Below are positions 53,220 to 61,310 of a stretch of DNA of 64,000 nucleotides, in pieces. Each line of letters begins with the position of its first letter. The stretch's first letter is position 1. A program made the translations under genes and the position numbers. The DNA is taken from positions 1 to 64,000 of IMG/VR virus record IMGVR_UViG_3300032893_000763. One strand, 5' to 3'. Source of the stretch: a virus. The notes beneath the pieces are model-generated. The model ran no database searches. It saw only the letters and a list, made by a program, of their open reading frames with translations, and was not told the origin of the DNA.

Positions 53220-53223
53220 GTAC
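53172..53223 (+). promoter_or_regulatory. Palindrome-GATAC promoter 10
   Basis: AATCCCCCTTCCGGGGGAGG, 32 nt, GGCCGATACTAGGTAC before ATG 53,224. Overlaps the end of the preceding ORF. Confidence 0.75.
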
Positions 53224-53517
53224 ATGAGCAACTCACACACCCCCACCTTCCGCGTCGAGTTCTCCGGCGTCATCGTCCTCACCGGCACCGAGGCCAAGCG
53301 TGTCTCGTACACCCCGGCCGCGTGGGACTGCAAGCAGTCCGGCAAGCCTTCCGACGAGACGCTCGCCACGTACGTCCGTGGCGTCGAGGACTCCACCCTC
53401 CCCGGTGGCGTCAACGAGCATCTCGGCGTGACCCGCATCTCCCGCGCCAAGGTCGTCCGGCAGTCCACGGACGAGGTTGTCGCCACCTACGGCGCTCCCA
53501 CCTTCCAGGTCATCTAA
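53224..53517 (+). CDS. Hypothetical beta-rich protein, 97 aa
   Basis: Leaderless from promoter 10. MSNSHTPTFRVEFSGVIVLT, RISRAKVVRQSTDEVVATYG. Unknown. Confidence 0.6.
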   Translation: MSNSHTPTFRVEFSGVIVLTGTEAKRVSYTPAAWDCKQSGKPSDETLATYVRGVEDSTLPGGVNEHLGVTRISRAKVVRQSTDEVVATYGAPTFQVI

Positions 53518-53547
53518 CCCTCCTCCTCCTCCTCCTCAGATGACCGC

Positions 53548-53569
53548 TCCGAGGCCCGCTCCGGCGGGC
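53548..53569 (+). terminator. Terminator hairpin
   Basis: GAGGCCCGC, TCCG loop, GCGGGCCTC; ends the accessory cassette before the connector genes. Confidence 0.7.
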
Positions 53570-53599
53570 CTCTCCGCGTCCGGGTGCTAGAATCAGGGC

Positions 53600-53830
53600 A
53601 TGGCACTCGTCACGAAGGTCGTGTCGCTGGACGACACCGGCAAGGGAGACATCACCGTCGCCCCGATGTTCTACGTCGGCTCCAAGGGCGCAGCGGGCGT
53701 CACCAACGACGGCGATGCGCTCGGCACGGCGCTCCTGACCCCGAGCACCGCTCGCTTCGTGGTCGGAGACATCCACGTCTACGGCGGTGCCGCAGACGGG
53801 GAGTGCTCCCTGTACTTCATCCAGGACTAG
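53600..53830 (+). CDS. Small structural protein, 76 aa
   Basis: ATG 6 nt after TAGAAT (53,584-53,589), leaderless. MALVTKVVSLDDTGKGDITV, Gly-rich middle and IHVYGGAADGECSLYFIQD. Probably a small virion protein; unknown. Confidence 0.55.
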   Translation: MALVTKVVSLDDTGKGDITVAPMFYVGSKGAAGVTNDGDALGTALLTPSTARFVVGDIHVYGGAADGECSLYFIQD

Positions 53831-53833
53831 CCC

Positions 53834-54397
53834 TTGCCTTGGTTGGTCGTCCTCGGGACGGGCTCGTGGTGTGACCCTGCCGTCTCCCGGCAGACGTTCC
53901 GCGCCTCCTACTGCAAGAAGAAGGGCACCGGCTACAAGGTCGAGGAGGACATCGCGGAGGCGGCTCGGGCCACCGGCTATTGGTGGCTCCAGGTCTACCC
54001 CGACGAGATGGAGCCCGAGCTTGACGTGAGCGATCCCTCCGGCCCGCTCACGCTCGAAGACGTGAAGACCGGGCTCGCCCCCGGCGTCCGGCTCCAGGTG
54101 ATCGAGGGAGGCGGAGAGCCCGAGGAGGAGTACCAAGACCCCGAGGCCCCGCCGCTGGAGCACGCCTGCCAGTGGTGCCCGCGCCGCTTCCCCTCGTCCG
54201 GCGCTCTCGGGCGGCACGTCGAGTTCGAGCACACCCTCGCGCACGAGGCCGACATCGCCGCGAGCATCGAGCACCACCGCAAGCGCATGGCGGAGAAGAC
54301 CGCGCTCCGGCGGCTGGAGGACTACGACGAGCCTCTGCCTCCGTGGGAGCGCGAGGCCGTCGAGCAGGGGCCGACGATCCCGCCGGAGGTAGAATAG
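53834..54397 (+). CDS. C2H2 zinc-finger-containing protein, 187 aa
   Basis: TTG start 3 nt after the previous stop. Contains HACQWCPRRFPSSGALGRHV then EFEH, a near-canonical C2H2 finger (C..C.x12.H.x4.H) around residues 110-135; an acidic segment and a charged helical C-terminus follow. C2H2 fingers are unusual in phage connector operons. DNA binding is plausible but unproven. Confidence 0.65.
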   Translation: MPWLVVLGTGSWCDPAVSRQTFRASYCKKKGTGYKVEEDIAEAARATGYWWLQVYPDEMEPELDVSDPSGPLTLEDVKTGLAPGVRLQVIEGGGEPEEEYQDPEAPPLEHACQWCPRRFPSSGALGRHVEFEHTLAHEADIAASIEHHRKRMAEKTALRRLEDYDEPLPPWEREAVEQGPTIPPEVE

Positions 54398-54401
54398 GGT
54401 C

Positions 54402-55058
54402 ATGCCTCAGAAGCTCGCCTCTCTGGAGGATGTCAACCGCATCCTCGGCTACAACACCGGGGACGACACCGGCCGGGACGCGAAGATCCGCGCCGAGCTT
54501 GCGGCCGTTGAGTCGTGGGCCGACACGGCCCTCTGGAACATCAGCGCCGAGGGGCCGAACGTCGAGTCGTACTTCGACGTGTACGAGGACGGCACTCTCT
54601 ACCTGCCTGCGGGCGACCTCACCGTCACCAAGGTGAAGATCATCCCGTACGCCGCAGGTGATGACTCGTTCTACTACATCTACGTCAACTCGGAGGCCGG
54701 GAGCCTCGGGGGCTACGACCTCGATGACCAGGGCCGTCTCTATCTCCGGCCGATGCGCACCGTCACCCCGTTCGAGGGCGCTCGGGCCGACCGGCTCATG
54801 AAGGTCTACGCTCGCGTGGACGTGCACTACATCGGCACGGGCGTCGTGCCTCGTGCCGTCACCGAGGGCATCGCCTTCCTCGCAGCGGGCTACCACGCCT
54901 ACGGGCCGAAGGCGCTGGAGGCCATCAAGTCCGAGAAGATCGGGGACTACAGCTACACGCTCGCGGGCGTGTCCGGCGACGAGGAGCTTCCGTACATCCG
55001 CCAGGCGTACTTCTTCCTGAACAGGTACATGCGGACGATGCGTGTTCGGATGTGCTAA
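54402..55058 (+). CDS. Head-tail adaptor (gp6-like connector)
   Basis: 218 residues. ATG a few bases after TAGAAT. The start LEDVNRILGYNTGDDTGRDA and the helical AELAAVESWADTALW match gp6-type adaptors, with a larger beta insertion (LYLPAGDLTVTKVKIIPYAA) than usual. It should bind below the portal in the neck. Confidence 0.65.
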   Translation: MPQKLASLEDVNRILGYNTGDDTGRDAKIRAELAAVESWADTALWNISAEGPNVESYFDVYEDGTLYLPAGDLTVTKVKIIPYAAGDDSFYYIYVNSEAGSLGGYDLDDQGRLYLRPMRTVTPFEGARADRLMKVYARVDVHYIGTGVVPRAVTEGIAFLAAGYHAYGPKALEAIKSEKIGDYSYTLAGVSGDEELPYIRQAYFFLNRYMRTMRVRMC

Positions 55059-55478
55059 GTGAGCTTCTCGCGGCTCCTCATTCACAAGCTGGAGGTCTAC
55101 CGGCGGGAGAAGGACGGCGATGGCAACCCGCTCGTGGATCGGTTCGGGCAGGAGTTGTCGATCAACCCGCGCGATCATCAGGTGGACGGCGAGACGCTCG
55201 TCCACACCTACCCCTGCCGTGCGTACATGAAGTCCGGGGGCCTGCTCATGAATGAGCGGATGGTGGACACATTCGAGCGGTACTTCGTCGTCTACACCGA
55301 CGTGGACGTGGACATCCGCGAGGACGACGCCCTCCGGTGCATGGGCGTGGACGGCCACATCATCTTCGGGCTCCTCAAGATCAAGGACTCTGAGACGAAG
55401 TACGACTCACGCGGCCCGCACCACTGCGAGTTCACCGTGTGGGAGCAGGCCGGGCCGGGCCTGGCCGCAGGAGTCTAG
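55059..55478 (+). CDS. Head-tail stopper-like protein
   Basis: 139 residues, GTG start abutting the adaptor. FSRLLIHKLEVYRREKDGDG, DGETLVHTYPCRAYMKSG and FGLLKIKDSETKYDSRGPHH follow the small beta-barrel stopper (gp16/Pfam head-tail joining) layout, in the expected order. Assignment by shape and position. Confidence 0.6.
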   Translation: MSFSRLLIHKLEVYRREKDGDGNPLVDRFGQELSINPRDHQVDGETLVHTYPCRAYMKSGGLLMNERMVDTFERYFVVYTDVDVDIREDDALRCMGVDGHIIFGLLKIKDSETKYDSRGPHHCEFTVWEQAGPGLAAGV

Positions 55479-55480
55479 GC

Positions 55481-55894
55481 GTGGCGATGGTAGCCCGCTC
55501 ATGGGAGGGCCTCGGGATCGCGCAGAAGATCGACCGCGCAGGAGGCCGTGCCATCGTCGGCATCGGGCTCGCGGCAGCGGTCGAGACGAAGCGGGTCACA
55601 CACCGGCTCACCGGCACGCTCATGCGCTCGGTGCACGTGGCCCCGATTGGGGAGTACCACGACAGCGACGAGGACGAGGCTCACACCGCCGACCTCATGC
55701 TCACCGCCGAGAACCTCCACGCCACGCAGACGCCTATCGGCCAGGTGGTCGAGGTCGGCTCGTGGATCTCCTACGCCTGCGTCGAGTGGGTCGGCCGGAT
55801 GCACCCCGGCGTGACGCAGGGCATCGAGATGGTGCGTGGCGGGCGCTCGGATGCTATCGTGGCTCAAGCGTTCCGCGAGGAAGGACTCCTGTAG
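55481..55894 (+). CDS. HK97 gp10-like minor neck protein
   Basis: 137 residues, GTG start. An alpha/beta pattern with LAAAVETKRVTHRLTGTLMR, SVHVAP and WVGRMHPGVTQGIEMVRGG, as in gp10-like proteins between stopper and tail terminator. Confidence 0.6.
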   Translation: MAMVARSWEGLGIAQKIDRAGGRAIVGIGLAAAVETKRVTHRLTGTLMRSVHVAPIGEYHDSDEDEAHTADLMLTAENLHATQTPIGQVVEVGSWISYACVEWVGRMHPGVTQGIEMVRGGRSDAIVAQAFREEGLL

Positions 55895-56374
55895 ATGCCG
55901 TCCGGCTTGCCCCCCATCTCACCCGCCGAGCTTACCCGCGACCTCATCACGCGGTACGGCGAGGTCATCGTCAACGAGGGCTACACCGTCAAGGTCGGCC
56001 CGGCGAACGACACCGAGCAACAGGCGGGCGTCATCTCGCTCATGTCGGCGGGCCTGCCGATGATCGAGAAGTACGCCCCGCTCCAGTGGTACCGGGCGCA
56101 GGCGCGGTGTCTCGCGGGCGACCTCGCCACCGCCGACCTGCTCGCGCAGGCAGTGCAACGCGACGTGCACGGGCGCGGACGCAGCCTGTGCTTCCAGACG
56201 GCGAACCCGGCGTACCCGGACGACACCGGCCAGTGGTTCCTCATCCACATGGCGAACATCACCGTCGGCCCGTCGATGCACTACGACTCGCCCGAGACGT
56301 GGGAGACGCTCATGTTCGCGGAGTTGATGATCGGGAACGTGCCGGTGGCGACCGGCCCCGAATACCCCTTCTAG
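55895..56374 (+). CDS. Tail terminator-like protein
   Basis: 159 residues, starting right after the gp10-like stop. Contains LQWYRAQARCLAGDLATADL and GRSLCFQTANPAYPDDTGQW; ends ELMIGNVPVATGP. Order in the connector cluster suggests a tail-completion protein; the sequence match is weak. Confidence 0.55.
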   Translation: MPSGLPPISPAELTRDLITRYGEVIVNEGYTVKVGPANDTEQQAGVISLMSAGLPMIEKYAPLQWYRAQARCLAGDLATADLLAQAVQRDVHGRGRSLCFQTANPAYPDDTGQWFLIHMANITVGPSMHYDSPETWETLMFAELMIGNVPVATGPEYPF

Positions 56375-56412
56375 GGGATGCGCCCGGCGTATCGAGTACC
56401 GATACTCGATAC
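56361..56412 (+). promoter_or_regulatory. Palindrome-GATAC promoter 11
   Basis: ATACCCCTTCTAGGGGATGC, 32 nt, ACCGATACTCGATAC before ATG 56,413. The box overlaps the preceding stop codon. Confidence 0.75.
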
Positions 56413-56661
56413 ATGAAGGCAATCACCCCGAAGGAGACGAACTCGATGGCACGCATGATGGACTTGCTCCCCTCCGGCGCAGGCAACTCGCTCGCGCTCG
56501 TTGACCTGATTCAGCGCCGCGTCCGCGAGTCGGACGCCCCCAACGCCGACACCGCGCTCAACGACCGGCTCGTGGGTTGCGCCCGGTACCTCGGCATCTC
56601 CGACGAGGACATCAAGGACGCACTTCTCTCCGATCAGATGCTCGTCATCTACGAGCCCTAG
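56413..56661 (+). CDS. Hypothetical protein, 82 aa
   Basis: Leaderless from promoter 11. MKAITPKETNSMARMMDLLP, then helices (SLALVDLIQRRVRESDA; LGISDEDIKDALLSDQMLVI). An accessory insert inside the connector-tail operon. Unknown. Confidence 0.6.
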   Translation: MKAITPKETNSMARMMDLLPSGAGNSLALVDLIQRRVRESDAPNADTALNDRLVGCARYLGISDEDIKDALLSDQMLVIYEP

Positions 56662-56730
56662 ACCGCGCGGGCCGACAGTCCGCTAAGGACGGGAGAGGCA
56701 GGGGACTCGATAGTCCATCCCGTCGCCCGA

Positions 56731-56752
56731 GAGCCCCGCGAGAGCGGGGCTC
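56731..56752. terminator. Terminator-like hairpin
   Basis: GAGCCCCGC, GAGA loop, GCGGGGCTC. Two TTCCGGGGAACC repeats follow at ~56,761 and ~56,790. Confidence 0.65.
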
Positions 56753-56760
56753 GTCGCGTC

Positions 56761-56804
56761 TTCCGGGGAACCTCGTGTGTTGCGTACACCCTTTTCCGGG
56801 GAAC
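56761..56804. repeat. Two TTCCGGGGAACC repeats (possible operator)
   Basis: TTCCGGGGAACC twice, about 30 bp apart, downstream of the minus-strand HTH gene and upstream of nothing else coded on plus. Could be its own operator or part of a terminator region. Confidence 0.4.
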
Positions 56805-56815
56805 CCCGTCGCGTT

Positions 56816-56992
56816 CTATGCAGAAGACGACGGACGCCCCGGCCGACGCATCTCAACTCCGGCGGCGTGCAGATGCTTGAGCACCGTCGTGCGTGAGCAG
56901 CGCAGATGTCGAGCCGTCCGGCGTGTCGAGCCATAGAACGTGTACCACTTGATGATGAGCTTCGTGTGCTCGGGATCGAGGCTGCGCGGCAT
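56816..56992 (-). CDS. Small helix-turn-helix protein, 58 aa
   Basis: MPRSLDPEHTKLIIKWYTFY, then STRRTARHLRCSRTTVLKHL, a resolvase/Fis-type helix-turn-helix, and a basic end (MRRPGRPSSSA). TACCAT lies 6 nt before the ATG (leaderless). An isolated minus-strand regulator-like gene inside the late region. Confidence 0.6.
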   Translation of the reverse strand: MPRSLDPEHTKLIIKWYTFYGSTRRTARHLRCSRTTVLKHLHAAGVEMRRPGRPSSSA

Positions 56993-57049
56993 GAGGAAAT
57001 GGTACAGGAATGTCAGGCGGACGGGAGAGGGGGCTACCCTCTGTGTGAC

Positions 57050-57427
57050 ATGGCGACTCCGTACCCCACGCAGCCCGACGACGCGGGCACCGCGCTTCTG
57101 TTCCCGCCGCACGACGGCGTGTACGCGGGCGATGTCTCGGCCCCGGATCTCTCGAAGGCCGCGTCGGCGCTGTACTTCGGTGACGAGTCCCGCTGGCCCG
57201 CGACGGACGGCGGCTCCATCGTGCCGCTCCCGACGCACATGGTGGACTCGCCGGACGCTGCGGCGCTCGCCAACTACATCGCGCAGAACCTCCCGCTCGG
57301 CGCGGCCGACACGTGGGGCCATCAGGCTGCCCCGGTCACGGAGCACGCTCCGTACGTGAACCCGGCCAACTGCGTCGAGCCGGACGCCGTGTACGCACTC
57401 AACTGGCTGTACGACCACGCTCTCTAG
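57050..57427 (+). CDS. Hypothetical structural protein, 125 aa
   Basis: MATPYPTQPDDAGTALLFPP, rich in Pro/Ala/Asp; ends ANCVEPDAVYALNWLYDHAL. Lies 4 nt before the tail-tube gene. A TACCCT box is upstream. Unknown. Confidence 0.55.
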   Translation: MATPYPTQPDDAGTALLFPPHDGVYAGDVSAPDLSKAASALYFGDESRWPATDGGSIVPLPTHMVDSPDAAALANYIAQNLPLGAADTWGHQAAPVTEHAPYVNPANCVEPDAVYALNWLYDHAL

Positions 57428-57431
57428 GCCG

Positions 57432-58022
57432 ATGGCGAACACCGCCCCTTACGAGATCCTGGCCGGGCCGCTCGACGTGTACTTCTCGGCAACCGGCACC
57501 GCCTTCCCTGGCATCGGCGTCACGGACGAAGCGATCAAGGAGGGTGGTACCTGGACGTACGTCGGCTACACCGAAGGGGGCGTGAAGGTGGCCCATCCCC
57601 AAACGATTGTCGAGTTGAGGGCGGATCAAGTCACAGGGCCTATCAAGGCCGTCCGCTCCGAGGAGGGCCTGGAGATCACCTTCGACCTGGCGAGTCTTAC
57701 GCTCGAAAACTACGCTCTTGCGCTGAACCAGGCCATCGCAGGCCCGGACATCAGCACCCCCGGCGAGAAGTCGCTGCCGCTCTATCGCGGTGGCTTCCAG
57801 GTCGAGACGCTCTCGCTCCTCTGCCGCCAGGGCCATCTCTCGCCGTACGGCGACGAGGCGCTCCAGTTCGAGGTTCCGGTTTGCTTCAACGAGGGCAGCC
57901 CGGAGGACACCTTCACGAAGGACAACAAGGCCGTTTTGTCTGTGAGTTTTCACGCCTTGGTCGATCCGAACCGTTCGAGCGACACCGAGGCGTTCGGTCG
58001 CGTCCGCGCGGCCACCCCGTAA
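57432..58022 (+). CDS. Major tail (tube) protein
   Basis: 196 residues. Beta-rich with GPLDVYFSATGTAFPGIGVT, TEGGVKVAHPQTIVELRADQ and an C-terminal SVSFHALVDPNRSS. The order (neck genes, this, chaperones, tape measure) and the VxxP...IEVRADQ-like stretch are typical of siphovirus tube subunits. Confidence 0.8.
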   Translation: MANTAPYEILAGPLDVYFSATGTAFPGIGVTDEAIKEGGTWTYVGYTEGGVKVAHPQTIVELRADQVTGPIKAVRSEEGLEITFDLASLTLENYALALNQAIAGPDISTPGEKSLPLYRGGFQVETLSLLCRQGHLSPYGDEALQFEVPVCFNEGSPEDTFTKDNKAVLSVSFHALVDPNRSSDTEAFGRVRAATP

Positions 58023-58067
58023 CCACCCACCCCTAGCCCGCGAGGGCAACGACGGAGGCACGGCCAC

Positions 58068-58247
58068 TTGGCGCAGCCCGACCACATCGAGATCAACGCC
58101 ACTCCGGCACGGAGACTCGTCAAGCGGGCGATGCGCGACCTGGACGAGGCCAACAAGGAACTCGCCCGGCTCGAAGCTCGGGTGCAGGAGTTGGAGGCTC
58201 GGCTCGCAGCCGAGTACGGCATCTCGATCATCAAGGAGAAGACATGA
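58068..58247 (+). CDS. Coiled-coil protein, 59 aa
   Basis: TTG start after GACGGAGGC. LAQPDHIEINATPARRLVKR then DLDEANKELARLEARVQELE, a strong coiled coil. Overlaps the chaperone ATG by 4 bp. Possibly a tail assembly factor. Confidence 0.5.
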   Translation: MAQPDHIEINATPARRLVKRAMRDLDEANKELARLEARVQELEARLAAEYGISIIKEKT

Positions 58248-58603
58248 CGGACTACGCACTCAGCTTCACCACTTCCCTCTCGCCCACCAAGAAGTTCCTC
58301 GTGGACGGCGAGGAGTTCGACCTGCTCGGGCTCGACCATCTCTCCGACGAGGAGGAGGCCGAGGTCATGGCGCTGTTCGCGCGGTTCAACCTGCTCCAGG
58401 AGGAACTCGCCATGACGGCGAACGTCGAGAAGGGCAAGGGCGTGGCCGCGAAGATCCAGACGGCGCGGCTCGCCATCGTCTGCAAGCTCACGTCCCTCAC
58501 GCCCGAGGTCGCCGCGAAGCTCTCGCTGCCGCAGGTGACGAAGCTCATGGAAACCATCGAGGCAGAGATCGAGGCGAAGGTCGAGTCCGAGGGTGGCGAG
58601 TAA
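58244..58603 (+). CDS. Tail assembly chaperone, first frame
   Basis: 119 residues. FLVDGEEFDLLGLDHLSDEE and a helical C-terminus, between the tube and tape measure genes as expected. It overlaps the next ORF by 11 bp; no obvious slippery heptamer is seen in the overlap. Confidence 0.65.
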   Translation: MTDYALSFTTSLSPTKKFLVDGEEFDLLGLDHLSDEEEAEVMALFARFNLLQEELAMTANVEKGKGVAAKIQTARLAIVCKLTSLTPEVAAKLSLPQVTKLMETIEAEIEAKVESEGGE

Positions 58604-58919
58604 GCGAGTCACCCTCCGGGACTACCCGCGTCTGACGCGGTTCTACGGCATCCCGCCGAAGGACTTGGCGCGGATGCCCAAGGCGCTCGTACGCATCTAC
58701 GCCGAGGAGCTTCCGATCCTCCAGGCCGAGGAGATGCTGCTCGCCTTCCTGGCGTCCGAGATGCCCTACCTCGACACGAAGGAGCACCACCGGATCAAGG
58801 CCCGGTTCATGTTCCTCGCAGGGATCGAGGAGGAGGTCGAGCGTCTCGATCCGAACAGCGACGAGGGCAAGGCCAAGGCGGCGGCTCTCGGTATCGGCGT
58901 CAACACCGACCGGGGATAG
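58593..58919 (+). CDS. Tail assembly chaperone, second frame
   Basis: 108 residues, GTG start in the overlap. VTLRDYPRLTRFYGIPPKDL and AEELPILQAEEMLLAFLASE resemble the downstream chaperone segment. In many siphoviruses this is made as a frameshift fusion; here an independent start is also possible. Confidence 0.65.
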   Translation: MASKRVTLRDYPRLTRFYGIPPKDLARMPKALVRIYAEELPILQAEEMLLAFLASEMPYLDTKEHHRIKARFMFLAGIEEEVERLDPNSDEGKAKAAALGIGVNTDRG

Positions 58920-58931
58920 AGTCCTAGTACG

Positions 58932-61307
58932 ATGCCCGAACTCGGCAAGGCCACATACGAACTCATCTTCAACACGTCGCAGGTGGCGAAGATGGCACAG
59001 GCCGAGGCCGTCGTGGTGGACACGACGGACTCGATGGCGTCTGCGACCGCCGAGGCCGACGCCACGTTCGCGCGGCTCGGCGCTCAGACGGGCGTCATGG
59101 CCCGCGACCTGGAGGCGAGTCTCGGCGCGGCTGCCGAGGCGTCCAACGCCTTCGCCGCTGCCACCGAGCGAGCGGCTGCTCGCGCGGGCATGGCCGTGAA
59201 GACGGCGACGGCAGAGTCAGAGGGTGCCATCGCTCGCTTCGGGAAGATCGGCGGCGGCATGGGGCAGATGCTCGGGCTCGGCGCGGCGTACTTCTTCGTC
59301 AAGGGCGGGCTCGACTGGATGAAGTCCGCACAGCAAGGGTGGCTCGGGATCAAGAACGCGATCCAGGCGACCGGCGGGGTGGCGGGCGTCACCGCGCAGG
59401 ATGCCTCGAAGCTCTCCGATCAGATCACCAACCTGACCGGCAACACCCGTGGGGCGAACTTGCAGATGGAGCAGATGCTCCTCCGCTTCGACAACCTGCG
59501 CAACATGGGCACGTCCAAGACCAACATCTTCGACCGGGCCGGAATGATGGTCGAGAACATCGCCACGGTCACGCAGCGCAGCACGCGGATGATCGCGCTC
59601 GCGCTCGGCAAGACCCTGCAAGACCCGGCCAACAACCTGAACTCGCTCGGCCGTGCGGGCATCCGCTTCAACAAGACGCAACAGGACATGGTGAAGAACA
59701 TCCAGGCGGGCACGCAGTCCTTCCAGGGGTACACCGGAGTCCTCGGTGCGCAGCTTTACGTCCTCCAACAGCTTCACCGCTACAACGGTGCGGCTGCCGC
59801 GCAGGAGGGCTCGCTCACGGTGCAGTGGAACAAGGCCAAGGACGCCATCGACAAGTCGGCGGCGTCGATCCTCAAGGGCTTCCTGCCGACGCTCATAAGT
59901 CTCGGCCGCAACCTGGCGAGCGTGGCGGGCCTGCTCGCGCACCACACAACGCTGCTCAAGGATCTCATCGAGGCGTACGTGCTGGCGAAGGGCGCGGCGT
60001 TCGCGTTCAACACCGCGATGAAGCTCGGCAACCTGCTCACCACGATCACGTCCCTCGGGAAGCTCAAGACGGCGCTGTTCGGTGTTCGTGCGGCGGAGAC
60101 GGCGACCGCTGGAGAGGCGGGCGCGATGGATGCGGCGATGCTCGCCAACCCCGTCGGCGCTATCCTCATCGGCCTCGCCGCCCTTGGCGCGGGCTTCTAC
60201 GAACTCTACAAGCACGTCAAGGCCGTGCGCGACATGGCGAACGCCACGTGGGACACGCTCAAGCATGGCGCGAAGATCGTCACGGGCGGCGGCATGAAGA
60301 ACCCGCTCAACTGGCTGCCGGGCCTCGGCAAGTACATCGGCAACGAGACGTACAACGCGGTCAACGGTAAGGACAACACCCCGAGCAGCGCAGGCACCGG
60401 CCTCTCCCCGAAGTTCATCGCACAGCTTCGTGCACGGTATCAGGCGTGGATCGCAGGAGGCGTCCCGACCAAGGACGCGATCCAGTCGCTCATGAACATG
60501 TACCCCGGACTCACCGAGACGGACGTGTCCGTCATCACTGGAGCGAAGCACGCCGAGATGCACAAGGGTGCGCGGAAGAAGCCGAAGCCCCCGCACACGC
60601 CGAGCAACAACCTGCTTACGAACACGAGTGGGAACTTCCTCTCCCCACAGTTGCAGCTTGCCGAGGCCAAGGCAGGATTCACCAAGTCCACCAAGGACGA
60701 CATCGCGGTGTGGAAGCAGGAGGAGACGTATCTGTTCAACCTGCTCAAGACGAAGAAGCTGAGCATGGCGACCAAGACGGCACTCTGGACGCAGTTGGAT
60801 TCGATCCAGGCGAACATCGAGAACGCACAGAAGGCGCTTGCGAAGAAGCTCGGCAAGTACACCGGGCTCGTCCCGCTGCCGATGGCCGAGGCGTATCAGA
60901 AGGCGCTCCAGGACAACAACCTCAAGAAGCAGATCGCCGTGCTCAAGCAGGAGGAGACGTACCTCCAGAAGCTCGTCAACGCCCACAAGCTCCACGGGGC
61001 CAAGCAGCTTGCGGCGATGAAGGAACTCACCAAGGTGAAGAAGGATCTCGCGGCGGCGATCAAGAAGGAGGCCAACGCTCAGGACGCGACCAAGAATGAG
61101 TTGCAGGCGTTCATGGACACCCGTGGGTCGTTCTTCTCCGAGTTCGCGTCGAGTGTCTTCCACGCAGGCCCGAACGGGATGGAGACGGGCTCGGCGTCCA
61201 CTGCGGCGATCACGAAGAACATCAGTCAGACCAACCACTTCAACGAGATGCCCAAGGATCGCTTCGCGCTCGGGCGCGAGATGGCCCGTGCGGCGGCGGC
61301 GGTGTAA
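58932..61307 (+). CDS. Tape measure protein
   Basis: 791 residues, one of the two longest proteins in the window. Ala-rich N-terminal coiled coil, hydrophobic stretches (MLGLGAAYFFVKGGLDWMKS; NPVGAILIGLAALGAGFYEL) and long helical C-terminal coils (AVLKQEETYLQKLVNAHKL). It sets tail length and is ejected with DNA. 791 residues would predict a tail of roughly 110-120 nm by the usual 1.5 angstrom per residue rule. Confidence 0.9.
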   Translation: MPELGKATYELIFNTSQVAKMAQAEAVVVDTTDSMASATAEADATFARLGAQTGVMARDLEASLGAAAEASNAFAAATERAAARAGMAVKTATAESEGAIARFGKIGGGMGQMLGLGAAYFFVKGGLDWMKSAQQGWLGIKNAIQATGGVAGVTAQDASKLSDQITNLTGNTRGANLQMEQMLLRFDNLRNMGTSKTNIFDRAGMMVENIATVTQRSTRMIALALGKTLQDPANNLNSLGRAGIRFNKTQQDMVKNIQAGTQSFQGYTGVLGAQLYVLQQLHRYNGAAAAQEGSLTVQWNKAKDAIDKSAASILKGFLPTLISLGRNLASVAGLLAHHTTLLKDLIEAYVLAKGAAFAFNTAMKLGNLLTTITSLGKLKTALFGVRAAETATAGEAGAMDAAMLANPVGAILIGLAALGAGFYELYKHVKAVRDMANATWDTLKHGAKIVTGGGMKNPLNWLPGLGKYIGNETYNAVNGKDNTPSSAGTGLSPKFIAQLRARYQAWIAGGVPTKDAIQSLMNMYPGLTETDVSVITGAKHAEMHKGARKKPKPPHTPSNNLLTNTSGNFLSPQLQLAEAKAGFTKSTKDDIAVWKQEETYLFNLLKTKKLSMATKTALWTQLDSIQANIENAQKALAKKLGKYTGLVPLPMAEAYQKALQDNNLKKQIAVLKQEETYLQKLVNAHKLHGAKQLAAMKELTKVKKDLAAAIKKEANAQDATKNELQAFMDTRGSFFSEFASSVFHAGPNGMETGSASTAAITKNISQTNHFNEMPKDRFALGREMARAAAAV

Positions 61308-61310
61308 AGC

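Noticed and set aside
58585-58605. Slippery sequence for a tail-chaperone frameshift
   Set aside because: No convincing heptamer; the overlap could be simple start-stop coupling.
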